Origin: UBA5614 sp963667535
GTDB taxonomy: Bacteria; Cloacimonadota; Cloacimonadia; Cloacimonadales; Cloacimonadaceae
DNA: 64,000 nucleotides
Direction of reading: 5' to 3'
NCBI GenBank assembly: GCA_963667535.2
Contig: CAXXDU010000002.1
Location: 2,108,001 to 2,172,000, forward strand
Shown here: in pieces, positions 51,769 through 60,127 of the stretch
Numbering within the stretch: position 1 is the stretch's first letter
Layout: the number at the start of each line of letters is the position of its first letter
The notes under the pieces: model-generated
Seen by the model: the letters and a program-made list of their open reading frames with translations, nothing else
The model's database searches: none
What the model was told of the DNA's origin: nothing
Made by a program: the position numbers and the translations under genes

Positions 51769-53097
51769 ATGAAAACAGTCATTATTATTGCATTCATCGT
51801 TATCCTGCCGATTATCTTAATCGGAATCACAGCTAACTTCTCAGATTTAGAACGTTTTGCAAATCCCACTCTTTCAGGAATAAACCCCAACTTACAGCAA
51901 AACCGTAACTGGCGTATTCAGGAAATCAGAGATTTTTTTGATTACGAGTTTACAGGAACCCTCACTGAAAATAGTAAAGCTCAGTTCTTCTATAATTACA
52001 TTGATCCCTCGGTAATAGACAGCATTGAGTTTTATGCACCAGAGGGAGAAGATTACTCGCTCATTAATACAATGATATATATTTATGACCCGGCATCGGG
52101 TAATCTGCTCCGGATTGACCAGAGACGTACTGATGGAGAAACAAGCTATATTGGGGCAAAAACTTTCTTCTATTATGATAATCAAAACAGAATATCCAAC
52201 ATGCAAAGACACTTTGTGGCTGCTGACGGTTTTAGACTTTCAAGTTCAACAGTCTATGCTTATGACAACAACAGGTTGACTCAATCCCTAGTGACAATTT
52301 ATTCAATAAATCCACCTGATACGACATACCATAAGACAATTAATCAACATGATACTAATGGGAGAATAATCAACGTAATCCGAAGCAGCTCTGAGGATTC
52401 ACTAATCTGGACACCCTCAGCAATGGGCGACCTCACCTACGCTACCGACGATAATACAACAGGACAGGATTACATAGACTACGTAAGTCACCAATATATG
52501 ATAGAGTTCTTAAATGATACCGGTTACTTTGGTAAACTGGCTTCTGATATATCCTATTATAACTACGTTGATGGAGCTTGGCATGATATGCGCCGTAATA
52601 CTTATCAATATAATACTGGTGGCTATCTGACAGAAATTCTGGATCAGGTAGATATTGGTGGGACATGGGAAAATAGCACTAAAGCCATATATTCATACGA
52701 TGCCAACAATAACTGCGCTGAGTTAAACACTTATTTCTGGCGTACTGATTTTCAGGAATGGACAACAACTGTTACCAGAAAAATCTATACTTGGGAACAG
52801 AGCACTGCTAATGAAGATGAAGTCCTGCCTGTAGCTGATTTTAGGATTAGTGTTTATCCCAATCCCTTCAAAAATGATACGAATGTTTCTTTCAGAAGCA
52901 AAAGCAATGCTATGATTGACGCAGCAGTCTATAACATCAAAGGACAATTGGTCAAATCACTGGGTAAAAGCAAAGGCAGTACCATCAACTGGGATGGCAA
53001 GGACAAAGAAGGTGCTTTGGTGGGTAATGGTATGTACTTTATCAAAGCCAGTCAGAACGGGCAGACCGTTACAAGCAAAATAATCAGAATAAAGTAA
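51769..53097 (+). CDS. Secreted YD-repeat-like protein with C-terminal sorting domain
   Basis: 442 residues after a GGGAGATATTTTGCT site. Signal peptide (residues 1-23, MKTVIIIAFIVILPIILIGI then TAN). The middle is made of beta-strand repeats resembling loose YD/RHS units: FFYYDNQNRISNMQRHFVA, TVYAYDNNRLTQSLVTIYS, NTYQYNTGGYLTEILDQVD, AIYSYDANNNCAELNTYFW. It ends in a sorting / FlgD-like domain (SVYPNPFKNDTNVSF, NWDGKDKEGALVGNGMYF). Exported or surface protein, ligand unknown. A strong bidirectional terminator follows. Confidence 0.8.
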   Translation: MKTVIIIAFIVILPIILIGITANFSDLERFANPTLSGINPNLQQNRNWRIQEIRDFFDYEFTGTLTENSKAQFFYNYIDPSVIDSIEFYAPEGEDYSLINTMIYIYDPASGNLLRIDQRRTDGETSYIGAKTFFYYDNQNRISNMQRHFVAADGFRLSSSTVYAYDNNRLTQSLVTIYSINPPDTTYHKTINQHDTNGRIINVIRSSSEDSLIWTPSAMGDLTYATDDNTTGQDYIDYVSHQYMIEFLNDTGYFGKLASDISYYNYVDGAWHDMRRNTYQYNTGGYLTEILDQVDIGGTWENSTKAIYSYDANNNCAELNTYFWRTDFQEWTTTVTRKIYTWEQSTANEDEVLPVADFRISVYPNPFKNDTNVSFRSKSNAMIDAAVYNIKGQLVKSLGKSKGSTINWDGKDKEGALVGNGMYFIKASQNGQTVTSKIIRIK

Positions 53098-53106
53098 AAA
53101 AACTTA

Positions 53107-53139
53107 AACCACGAAACACACTAAGTGTGTTTCGTGGTT
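53107..53139. terminator. Bidirectional terminator between convergent genes
   Basis: A perfect palindrome of 16-nt arms (AACCACGAAACACACT and its complement) around a single A, with A-runs to the left and T-runs on the right. It separates the sorting-domain protein and the PHP gene and touches the PHP stop codon. Confidence 0.85.
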
Positions 53140-53938
53140 AATTTATAGGCAGTTGGGTAAATCCGTACTGTTCCACTGCTTCTTTGGCTTTATGATAGTA
53201 ATCACCTATCTGTTCCAGTTTATGCGAATCAGAGCCTATAGTAATAAGCTTTCCACCCAATTGTTTATACAATTCCAGATAAGCAGGATCGGGATGCAGG
53301 TTTTGATATGTACGTCTGTAAGCTGAGAAATTTAGCTCTAAGGCAATGCCTCTTTTGATGATTACTTCCAGGATTTGTTTAATCAAAGCATGGCAATAGC
53401 TTTCATCGGGAATGTCCGTGTAATAGCGTTTATATACTCCGAGATGGCCAAGTACATTGATATCGCAGGTTTCCACCAGACAGAGGTTTTGCTCATAATA
53501 TTCCGTAACCTGAGTTTTGGAGAGCGGAGCTTTCATAGGGATTGCTACATTGATATGGTCATCCACAAAATGTACAGAACCCAGAATCAAATCAAACTTA
53601 ACTTTATTCAAAATAGTCTCTGCATATTCCTTGACCTTTTGGAAATCGCCGACTTCTATACCAAATATTATTTTGATTTGGGGATATTCAATTCTCAATT
53701 GATTGATACGCGCCAGATACTTTTGCAAAGGAGGTATGCCAAAAATGGTGACTTCATGCGGAAGCAAATCAAGATGCTCTGTAATTGCTATGGCATCATA
53801 ACCCAGACTAATAGAGTGGGGGATAAGCTCAGCTAGCTTTATCCTGCTGTCTGCACTATAATCAGAATGGATGTGGAAGTCGATTTTTGGAGTGATTAAG
53901 TGATTAGGTGTTTGAGTGATTAGGTGATTTGAGGTCAT
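53138..53938 (-). CDS. PHP-domain phosphoesterase, histidinol-phosphatase-like
   Basis: Start set at MTSNHLITQTPNHLITPKID (ATG ending 53938); AGGA lies 8 nt before it. The first 16 residues come from a repeated CTAATCAC sequence, so the true N-terminus may be shorter. 266 residues. Metal motifs: DFHIHSDYSADS (HxH), ITEHLD, GIEVGDF, HFVDDHI, VLGHLG and TIGSDSHKLE. The layout is that of HisK-type histidinol phosphatases, yet no his genes are nearby, so another phosphate ester is possible. Confidence 0.8.
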   Translation of the reverse strand: MTSNHLITQTPNHLITPKIDFHIHSDYSADSRIKLAELIPHSISLGYDAIAITEHLDLLPHEVTIFGIPPLQKYLARINQLRIEYPQIKIIFGIEVGDFQKVKEYAETILNKVKFDLILGSVHFVDDHINVAIPMKAPLSKTQVTEYYEQNLCLVETCDINVLGHLGVYKRYYTDIPDESYCHALIKQILEVIIKRGIALELNFSAYRRTYQNLHPDPAYLELYKQLGGKLITIGSDSHKLEQIGDYYHKAKEAVEQYGFTQLPIN

Positions 53939-54003
53939 AAATATTATCCTATAATGTGATAAAGTGGAACGGTGAAACGTTGGAAAAGTAAAACGGAGTT
54001 GAT

Positions 54004-54082
54004 GTAGTTCTGCCTTCAGGCAGGTTACTAAAGTCAAACCTCGATGCATAATGACAACAAAACCGCATAAATGCGGAACTAC
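54004..54082. repeat. Pair of head-to-head REP-like palindromes
   Basis: GTAGTTCTGCCTTCAGGCAG at 54004 and AACCGCATAAATGCGGAACT with AC to 54082 face each other, 30 nt apart. Each has a GC stem, and the flanks GTAGTTC / GAACTAC are complementary. This is a BIME-like arrangement. Confidence 0.6.
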
Positions 54083-54093
54083 TAACTTTCATG

Positions 54094-54873
54094 CTACTCC
54101 ACTGATTTTGCTGCAATGATAGCGGCACCGAGTGCACCGGTTATTTCAGGATCCGGAGGAATCAGTATCTGTGTGCAGTTGAGCTTTGATAAGGTCGCTC
54201 CCAAATCGCTATTAAGCGCTACTCCACCGGTAAATACAAGTGGTGGCTGCCACTTCAACTGGTTTAACTGGGCAGTAATTCTCTCAGAAATGGAAAGATG
54301 AATAGCTCTGGCTATATCAGATGATGATTTACCCTCGGCTATGAGTCCGACTATCTCTGTTTCGGCAAAGACCACGCATGTGTTATTAAGATGTAAGTCA
54401 TTGACGGCAGAAGCAGCTAATTCACTGAGTTTATCACATCCTACACCTAACCGTAAAGCTACCATTTCCAGAAATCTGCCTGTTCCGGCAGCACACTTGT
54501 CATTCATTACAAAATCGAGAATATGTCCGTTTTCTTCTAAACAGATAATCTTGGAGTCCTGCCCGCCAATATCGATAATTGATCTGGCTTCAGGATAAAA
54601 GAAAAGTACTCCCTGAGCATGACAACTGATTTCTGAAACAGATTTATCTGCTTTAATCAGCTTTCTGCCATAACCTGTGGAGTAGGTCTTGAAAATATCT
54701 TTAGGTTCTATATGCAAAGTGTTCATAGCTTCAGTAAGCATATTATTTACTGTTTGAAGAGGATGCACACCAGTGTCGCATACATTGTTAAACAAAATCT
54801 GTTTCAATGATGAATCATAAACAACCAGTTTAGTATTGCGTGAGCCGATATCGATGCCGATGTACAGTGTCAT
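54094..54873 (-). CDS. BadF/HgdC-type activator ATPase (2-hydroxyacyl-CoA dehydratase component A-like)
   Basis: 259 residues of the acetate-kinase/actin ATPase fold: YIGIDIGSRNTKLVVYDSS, STGYGRKLI, IDIGGQDSKII, FTGGVALNSDLG. Both cluster-binding cysteines of HgdC are present (MNDKCAAGTGRFLE and NNTCVVFAETE), so a dimer-bridging [4Fe-4S] is expected. In fermenters it injects electrons into 2-hydroxyacyl-CoA dehydratases. The dehydratase subunits are not in the window, so it could be a related single activator. Confidence 0.85.
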   Translation of the reverse strand: MTLYIGIDIGSRNTKLVVYDSSLKQILFNNVCDTGVHPLQTVNNMLTEAMNTLHIEPKDIFKTYSTGYGRKLIKADKSVSEISCHAQGVLFFYPEARSIIDIGGQDSKIICLEENGHILDFVMNDKCAAGTGRFLEMVALRLGVGCDKLSELAASAVNDLHLNNTCVVFAETEIVGLIAEGKSSSDIARAIHLSISERITAQLNQLKWQPPLVFTGGVALNSDLGATLSKLNCTQILIPPDPEITGALGAAIIAAKSVE

Positions 54874-54875
54874 GT

Positions 54876-57509
54876 TTAACTCTCGAAATAGGTGTACATG
54901 TTTTCAGGTTTCAGCCACTGCCTGGCTATGCGCATAATAATATCCCGGTCAATTGCCATTATACGTTTTTCTCTATCCATAAAGTAATCATAGTCATAAC
55001 CAAGAGAATAGAGAATTGAAAGTGAATTGGCTTGCCAACTCAGGCTTTCCATATCCATCCTGTGCAAACCCAGTAAATAGTTTTTGGCAGAATCAAGTTC
55101 ATCCTGAGTTACACCATTGACTCGGATGTCTTCCAGGATATGATAGATGATGGCAAGCACATTTTTATAATCCTTCTTGTCGCAAATAGCATAGGCAAAC
55201 CAGTAGCCAAAGTTTTTTATCGAAGTAAAATCAAATCCGGTTTGATATGAATAACCGTGTTTCTCACGCAGAATATTAAAAAACCGGGAGGAAAGGTCAC
55301 CACCTAATATTTGTGAAAGCACATAGAAGGCTGTATTTGATAAAACATCAGTCGCAGGACATCCCATTCCGCCGACAATGATATTGGATTGGTCTGATTC
55401 ATTATGTTTGATTTTAGTATGTTTTGGTGATGATTGATATTGATAGTTCTCAAAGTTTCTGTATCCGGGGTTTGCTTTTTTGATCAGGAGCATGTTACAA
55501 GTATCCTGCACTTTACTAAAATCAATATCTCCGGTAATGCTGATACAGAAATCATGGGTTGAGTAATTTCTATGATACCAATCGTGTATATCGACCAGTG
55601 TAAGCTGTTTAGTCTGAGAAATATTACCATGAGACTTATTCAGATTGGTGTTTTTACCCAGAAACATATCCACCCATCTGCTATAAGAATTATTGAAAGG
55701 TGAGTTCTTTTCTCTACGAATATTGTCTATAGTGCCTGCTTTGATGATGTTAAGGTGTTTTTGAGGGAAGAGGGGATTTTGAAGAATATCAGCCAGTGTC
55801 CCCAGCATACCTTCAAAACTGAAAGGAAAACACTTTCCTTTTAAAGTGGTGGTTTCCAGTGTGTGGTTAATTTTGATACTATAGCCCTGCTGCAGAGATT
55901 CTTTCTGTAGCTGGTCATAGGATTTGGTTTGCGTGCCATATAGCATAAGAATTGAAGTAAAGTAATTAATGCCACGGTTGCTGGTTTCTTCCTGTAACTG
56001 AGACATAGGAGCTGTCAACGCTGCGCAGATGGTAGGTTTATTCTTCACTTTGTGCATCAGCAGCCGCATTCCATTATCAAGCATGGCTTCATTAAAGTTA
56101 TCGCTCGAATCAATAGTTGCTGTTTGAATCTGTTGATTGGTGGCCGGTGTTACAATTATCTCGTCTTTAGGTATTGCACTATTATAAGCTTTCTCAGAAA
56201 GCATTGGAAGAGAATTTATACCAAAAAGCTTAATGATATTATCTTTCAGAGTTTTATTGATGTCTTTATGTCCCTGATAATAAATACTAATGTAATCTGA
56301 TGTCCAGTATTTATCCAGGCTTTCTGCCAAAAGCTCAGTTGTTATGTTATTAATTCTTTCAGGGAATTTATATAATTCTTTATATGTGGTAAGAATCTCT
56401 TCGGATGCCAGAGAACTGCCCACACTTTCGATATATTCAAAATCAAATAACCAGGAGTAGTACATTTCACGTTTGATAAGATTGATTTCATCAAGATTCA
56501 GTAAATGCTGCTTTATTTTATACAGTTCATCATACAATGCATAGATTATATCCGCTATAACAAGTTGGGATGCAGGAATAATCTGAATAATAGTTATACC
56601 GGGATATCTGCCGCTGATAGAGTGTAACCGGACTCCCAAAGCAAGCTTATCTTTTTCTACCAGCCTCTTGTATAACCGGCTGTGCTTTTCAGCTGCAAAG
56701 GCTTTGATTAAAAGTAAGGTAGCATCGCTTAATCTATCGGTTTCTATTAATTCAGGTAAAGTAAAAGCAAGATAAGTATCTTCAGATTTCTTCGCTTTAG
56801 TCAGTAAATTAAACCCATTACATTCAGGTTGAGGATTTATTGCAGTATTCTGAGGAATGGGCAGATTACAGGTCCACTTATTAAAGAGTTCATTTGTGTA
56901 TTTCTGCGTTATTTCGATATCAAAACATCCTGATAATACGAGGAAACAGTTATCAGGTCTATAGTATTCCTGATAAAACCTGAGAGCTGCACCATGACCG
57001 GCATTAGAAATAGATTGTTTTGTGCCCAGTATAGGCTCTTTGAGAGGATTAAACTTAAAATATGTGTTTTGTATCCAGTCAATGAAACTGGATTCAGGTT
57101 CATTGTCATATTGTTTAATTTCCTCAATGATGATGTCTTTTTCTACTGTAATGTCTTCTGCAGTAAAGTCAGCCTTAAAAGCCAAGTCTGCCATTATCTC
57201 CAGTCCCGTTTTTATCTGCTCAGAAGGCAACATCATATAATAGCAGGTTGTATCAAATTCTGTGTATGCGTTAATAACTCCACCGAGTTTAGGCACAATG
57301 TCAGATATCTTGTTCGCTGGAAAATTACTGGTGGATTTGAAAGTGAGGTGCTCCAGTAAGTGCGAATATCCTCTGCTTTCATTATTTTCGTTAGTTGAAC
57401 CTGTTTTTACATAAAATTGAATACTTACAATCGGATTTGATAAATCAGGAGCAAGAATAATCTTGAATCCATTAGGTAAGATATAATCTAAAGCTTGTGA
57501 TAAATGCAG
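54876..57509 (-). CDS. M16 (insulinase-family) zinc metallopeptidase, probable CTG start
   Basis: Starting at the first GTG (57296) would lose the zinc site. Reading upstream the same frame gives DYILPNGFKIILAPDLSNPI, then GYSHLLEHLTFKSTSNFPAN, so HxxEH is present, and stays open to a TAA at 57530. The only plausible start there is CTG at 57507-57509, 6 nt after GGAG. From it the protein has 877 residues: two M16 halves, the first with HLLEH and a downstream acidic helix EDITVEKDIIIEEIKQYDNE (third ligand). It cleaves peptides, perhaps in the periplasm; no signal peptide is seen. It lies 14 nt after folE2. Confidence 0.8.
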   Translation of the reverse strand: MHLSQALDYILPNGFKIILAPDLSNPIVSIQFYVKTGSTNENNESRGYSHLLEHLTFKSTSNFPANKISDIVPKLGGVINAYTEFDTTCYYMMLPSEQIKTGLEIMADLAFKADFTAEDITVEKDIIIEEIKQYDNEPESSFIDWIQNTYFKFNPLKEPILGTKQSISNAGHGAALRFYQEYYRPDNCFLVLSGCFDIEITQKYTNELFNKWTCNLPIPQNTAINPQPECNGFNLLTKAKKSEDTYLAFTLPELIETDRLSDATLLLIKAFAAEKHSRLYKRLVEKDKLALGVRLHSISGRYPGITIIQIIPASQLVIADIIYALYDELYKIKQHLLNLDEINLIKREMYYSWLFDFEYIESVGSSLASEEILTTYKELYKFPERINNITTELLAESLDKYWTSDYISIYYQGHKDINKTLKDNIIKLFGINSLPMLSEKAYNSAIPKDEIIVTPATNQQIQTATIDSSDNFNEAMLDNGMRLLMHKVKNKPTICAALTAPMSQLQEETSNRGINYFTSILMLYGTQTKSYDQLQKESLQQGYSIKINHTLETTTLKGKCFPFSFEGMLGTLADILQNPLFPQKHLNIIKAGTIDNIRREKNSPFNNSYSRWVDMFLGKNTNLNKSHGNISQTKQLTLVDIHDWYHRNYSTHDFCISITGDIDFSKVQDTCNMLLIKKANPGYRNFENYQYQSSPKHTKIKHNESDQSNIIVGGMGCPATDVLSNTAFYVLSQILGGDLSSRFFNILREKHGYSYQTGFDFTSIKNFGYWFAYAICDKKDYKNVLAIIYHILEDIRVNGVTQDELDSAKNYLLGLHRMDMESLSWQANSLSILYSLGYDYDYFMDREKRIMAIDRDIIMRIARQWLKPENMYTYFES

Positions 57510-57523
57510 TTGTTGCTCCAGTC

Positions 57524-58315
57524 TTAGTGCTTTTTATAAGCATAGGCATTATGGTTGTGAATAGATTCAAAGTTCTCAGCTTCAATCTCAAAATGCCTGA
57601 TTCTTTTATCAGACACTAGTTTCGCAGTAATGTCGCGGATTATGTCTTCCACAAACTTTGGATTATCGTATGCTTTCTCAGTTACATATTTCTCATCTGC
57701 TCTTTTTAATAAGGGGTAGATTTCACAACTGCCTGATTGCTCGATTAGCTCTATTATTTCTTCCAACCAGACAAATTCATCGTATTGGACAAAGACTGTA
57801 ACCTCAGACCGCTGATTATGGGCTCCATTAGCACTTATTTCTTTTGAGCAGGGGCATAAAGATGTAACAGGCACTTTAGTACCAATCCAGAAATCATAAA
57901 CATTTGTCAAAGAAGCTTTGAATGAACATTCATAATTCAGATATGATGCAATCCTGGATACCGGAGCTTTTTTTAAAATAAAATAGGGAAATCTGATTTC
58001 AATATAAGCGGCATCAGCTTTCAAAGACTTTTTAATTGCATTAAGGATATTCTCCAGATTAAAGATTAAATCTTCTTTGTGGTATTTATTGAGAACTTCT
58101 ATAAATCTGGACATGTGGGTACCACGGTTGTAGTGAGGAAGCTCTACATAGAAATTAATATCTGCAATTGTATGCTGGATGGTGTTTTTTTTATCAGAAA
58201 CAACAATCGGATAACAAATCCCTTTAACTCCGACTTTGTCTATAGGAATGTTTCTGTCATCTACCTGATTCTGAATATCTGGAATGGGAGTGATGGGTTG
58301 ATTATCCTTTTTCAC
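57524..58315 (-). CDS. folE2: GTP cyclohydrolase FolE2 (type IB)
   Basis: GTG start at 58315 preferred (VKKDNQPITPIPDIQNQVDD), which overlaps the apbE stop; an earlier Met lies deep in apbE. 263 residues. FolE2 signature: VTSLCPCSKEISANGAHNQR with the metal-ligand Cys, ELPHYNRGTHMSRF, and the C-terminal HNHNAYAY. It makes 7,8-dihydroneopterin triphosphate for folate or queuosine from GTP and uses several metals in place of zinc. Full length. Confidence 0.92.
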   Translation of the reverse strand: MKKDNQPITPIPDIQNQVDDRNIPIDKVGVKGICYPIVVSDKKNTIQHTIADINFYVELPHYNRGTHMSRFIEVLNKYHKEDLIFNLENILNAIKKSLKADAAYIEIRFPYFILKKAPVSRIASYLNYECSFKASLTNVYDFWIGTKVPVTSLCPCSKEISANGAHNQRSEVTVFVQYDEFVWLEEIIELIEQSGSCEIYPLLKRADEKYVTEKAYDNPKFVEDIIRDITAKLVSDKRIRHFEIEAENFESIHNHNAYAYKKH

Positions 58316-59306
58316 TTTGTATGATTTTCTTAATGCCTTTGGATTTAAGTGACATAATGGCATTATTCTTTTGATAATATATTATTGCATCAGTTTGGGG
58401 AATCTGTTTAATCATTTCAATGGCTTTCTCGGGATTCATAAGAAATAGAGTAGTGGAAAGACCGTCTGCAAGCAAAGCTGAGGGATTCAAAACGGTTACG
58501 GAATATACATTCTTAACAGGATAGCCAGTATGGGCATCAAGTATATGATGATATCGGTTACCATTGATTTCAAAGAACTGCTGGTAATCACCTGAAGTCC
58601 CCACTGAAGTGTCTTTAACCTGCAAGGTGGCAATTACTTCATTCATCTTACGAGGATGCTGAATGCCAACAATCTCAGGTAATAAAGTGTTTCCATAAAA
58701 TGTCATACTGCTATGACAATCGATATAACCTTTCTCCAATCCAAGAGTCTTCATGTAATCACGTGCTTTATCCAGAATGAAACCTTTTGTTAAAGCGCCA
58801 AAAGTGAGTTGCATCCCATTTGGTTTATACAGATACTTATCATCAAATTTAATCTTGTCAAAACCTACATTATTTAAGGTCTTTTTTATCAGCAGGGAAT
58901 CAGGAACCTGCGGATTTGCAGAGCTGAATTGCCATAAATCAAATACTGGTTTAATAGTAATATCAAAGCTACCATTCGACATTCTGTATAAACTGTCAGC
59001 TAATAGCAGTATTTGATAAGCGTCCGGATTCATCGGATATTGATAATTATTTGTGTTGTTTACATTCCATAGCCAACCGGTATCTTTGTATTCATTAAGG
59101 TCATTCTCGAGGCGTTTTATATACTGAAAAACTTTATCTATTCTGGGATTGATATCTTTTGAATCTGACGTACCTGAAACTTTAACAATTGTATCCATCA
59201 GATATTGAGATTTTTCAGATGTATAGCTACGGTTCAAATATCTCAACAAGCCAAAACCGATTACAGATAATAGAATTATCAGAGAGATGATTTCTTTTCG
59301 ATTCAT
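58302..59306 (-). CDS. apbE: ApbE FAD:protein FMN transferase
   Basis: 334 residues with an N-terminal anchor (residues 1-22, MNRKEIISLIILLSVIGFGL) that puts it on the periplasmic face. ApbE motifs: LMDTIVKVSG, GSFDITIKPVFDLWQFSSAN, TFGALTKGFILDKARDYM, SVGTSGDYQQFFEINGNRYH then HILDAHTGYP (the conserved H-x-x-x-P-x-T/TG-like end). It attaches FMN to a Thr or Ser of target proteins. Targets are not adjacent, though DUF2271-like secreted proteins, a domain seen in flavinylation systems, lie at 11840-14086. Confidence 0.9.
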   Translation of the reverse strand: MNRKEIISLIILLSVIGFGLLRYLNRSYTSEKSQYLMDTIVKVSGTSDSKDINPRIDKVFQYIKRLENDLNEYKDTGWLWNVNNTNNYQYPMNPDAYQILLLADSLYRMSNGSFDITIKPVFDLWQFSSANPQVPDSLLIKKTLNNVGFDKIKFDDKYLYKPNGMQLTFGALTKGFILDKARDYMKTLGLEKGYIDCHSSMTFYGNTLLPEIVGIQHPRKMNEVIATLQVKDTSVGTSGDYQQFFEINGNRYHHILDAHTGYPVKNVYSVTVLNPSALLADGLSTTLFLMNPEKAIEMIKQIPQTDAIIYYQKNNAIMSLKSKGIKKIIQSEKG

Positions 59307-59308
59307 GA

Positions 59309-60064
59309 CTATTCCTTGATTTCAAAAACCTCAAATTCAATCAGTTTATCAATATAATCTCTGATTGCAAACCAGGTGAAAGGAATCGTTATTGCTAATC
59401 CTACGACAAAAAGTAAAGTAGCCAGAATATTGGCTGCAACCAGGATTATCCCCATCAAAAAAATGTTCCAGCGAACATCACCAGCTTGCTTGTAAGCCAG
59501 GACAATTGCTTTCAAAGAGCTTAGATTGTATCTTTCCATCAAAACCGGAACCGGAATAACTATAGCTATCCAATAAATCACAAGAACCAGCCAGACCAGA
59601 TTCAGGATGGGGTCACCTTTACAAATAAAAAATATTAATAAGTAAAAAACAACAGATGCCAAGCTTAACAATAGATACTTAAAATAGGATTTGAATGATG
59701 CAAAGAAATCTTTTACATCAATTTCATTATTATCCTTTTTACAAACAGCCTGAAAAGGAGCTAACAATACTGGTAAAAAAAAGAGCCAGACAATATTTGA
59801 TAAAACTATAAGTTGCCATTTTGGCAGATCAATTGTTGCATAGTTTTGTAACCAAATTAATATAATCATTGGAATAATACCTGTCAAAGCCGCAAGTATA
59901 CCAACTGGTAGATTACGTCCTTTGACTGTTTTATATTTATTCCAGGTTATGTTTAAACTCTTGGTTGCCGATAAATCATTGCTTACAATTTCAGTATGTC
60001 TGCCACATTTTACACACCAAAGATCATGAATAGCAGTTTTTTCATTACAATGTGGACAACGCAT
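59309..60064 (-). CDS. Zinc-ribbon membrane protein
   Basis: 251 residues. An N-terminal zinc ribbon (MRCPHCNEKTAIHDLWCVKC, two CxxC pairs) is followed by about six hydrophobic spans (VGILAALTGIIPMIILIWLQ; YLLLSLASVVFYLLIFFIC; GIILVAANILATLLFVVGLA). 2 nt before apbE, so probably cotranscribed. Family unknown to me; such ribbons often tether to regulatory partners. Confidence 0.7.
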   Translation of the reverse strand: MRCPHCNEKTAIHDLWCVKCGRHTEIVSNDLSATKSLNITWNKYKTVKGRNLPVGILAALTGIIPMIILIWLQNYATIDLPKWQLIVLSNIVWLFFLPVLLAPFQAVCKKDNNEIDVKDFFASFKSYFKYLLLSLASVVFYLLIFFICKGDPILNLVWLVLVIYWIAIVIPVPVLMERYNLSSLKAIVLAYKQAGDVRWNIFLMGIILVAANILATLLFVVGLAITIPFTWFAIRDYIDKLIEFEVFEIKE

Positions 60065-60127
60065 TATATCTCCATTAAACGTTAATTTTACTCTCCTAAA
60101 ATATGTTTACGGTCTTTTTGTCAAACA

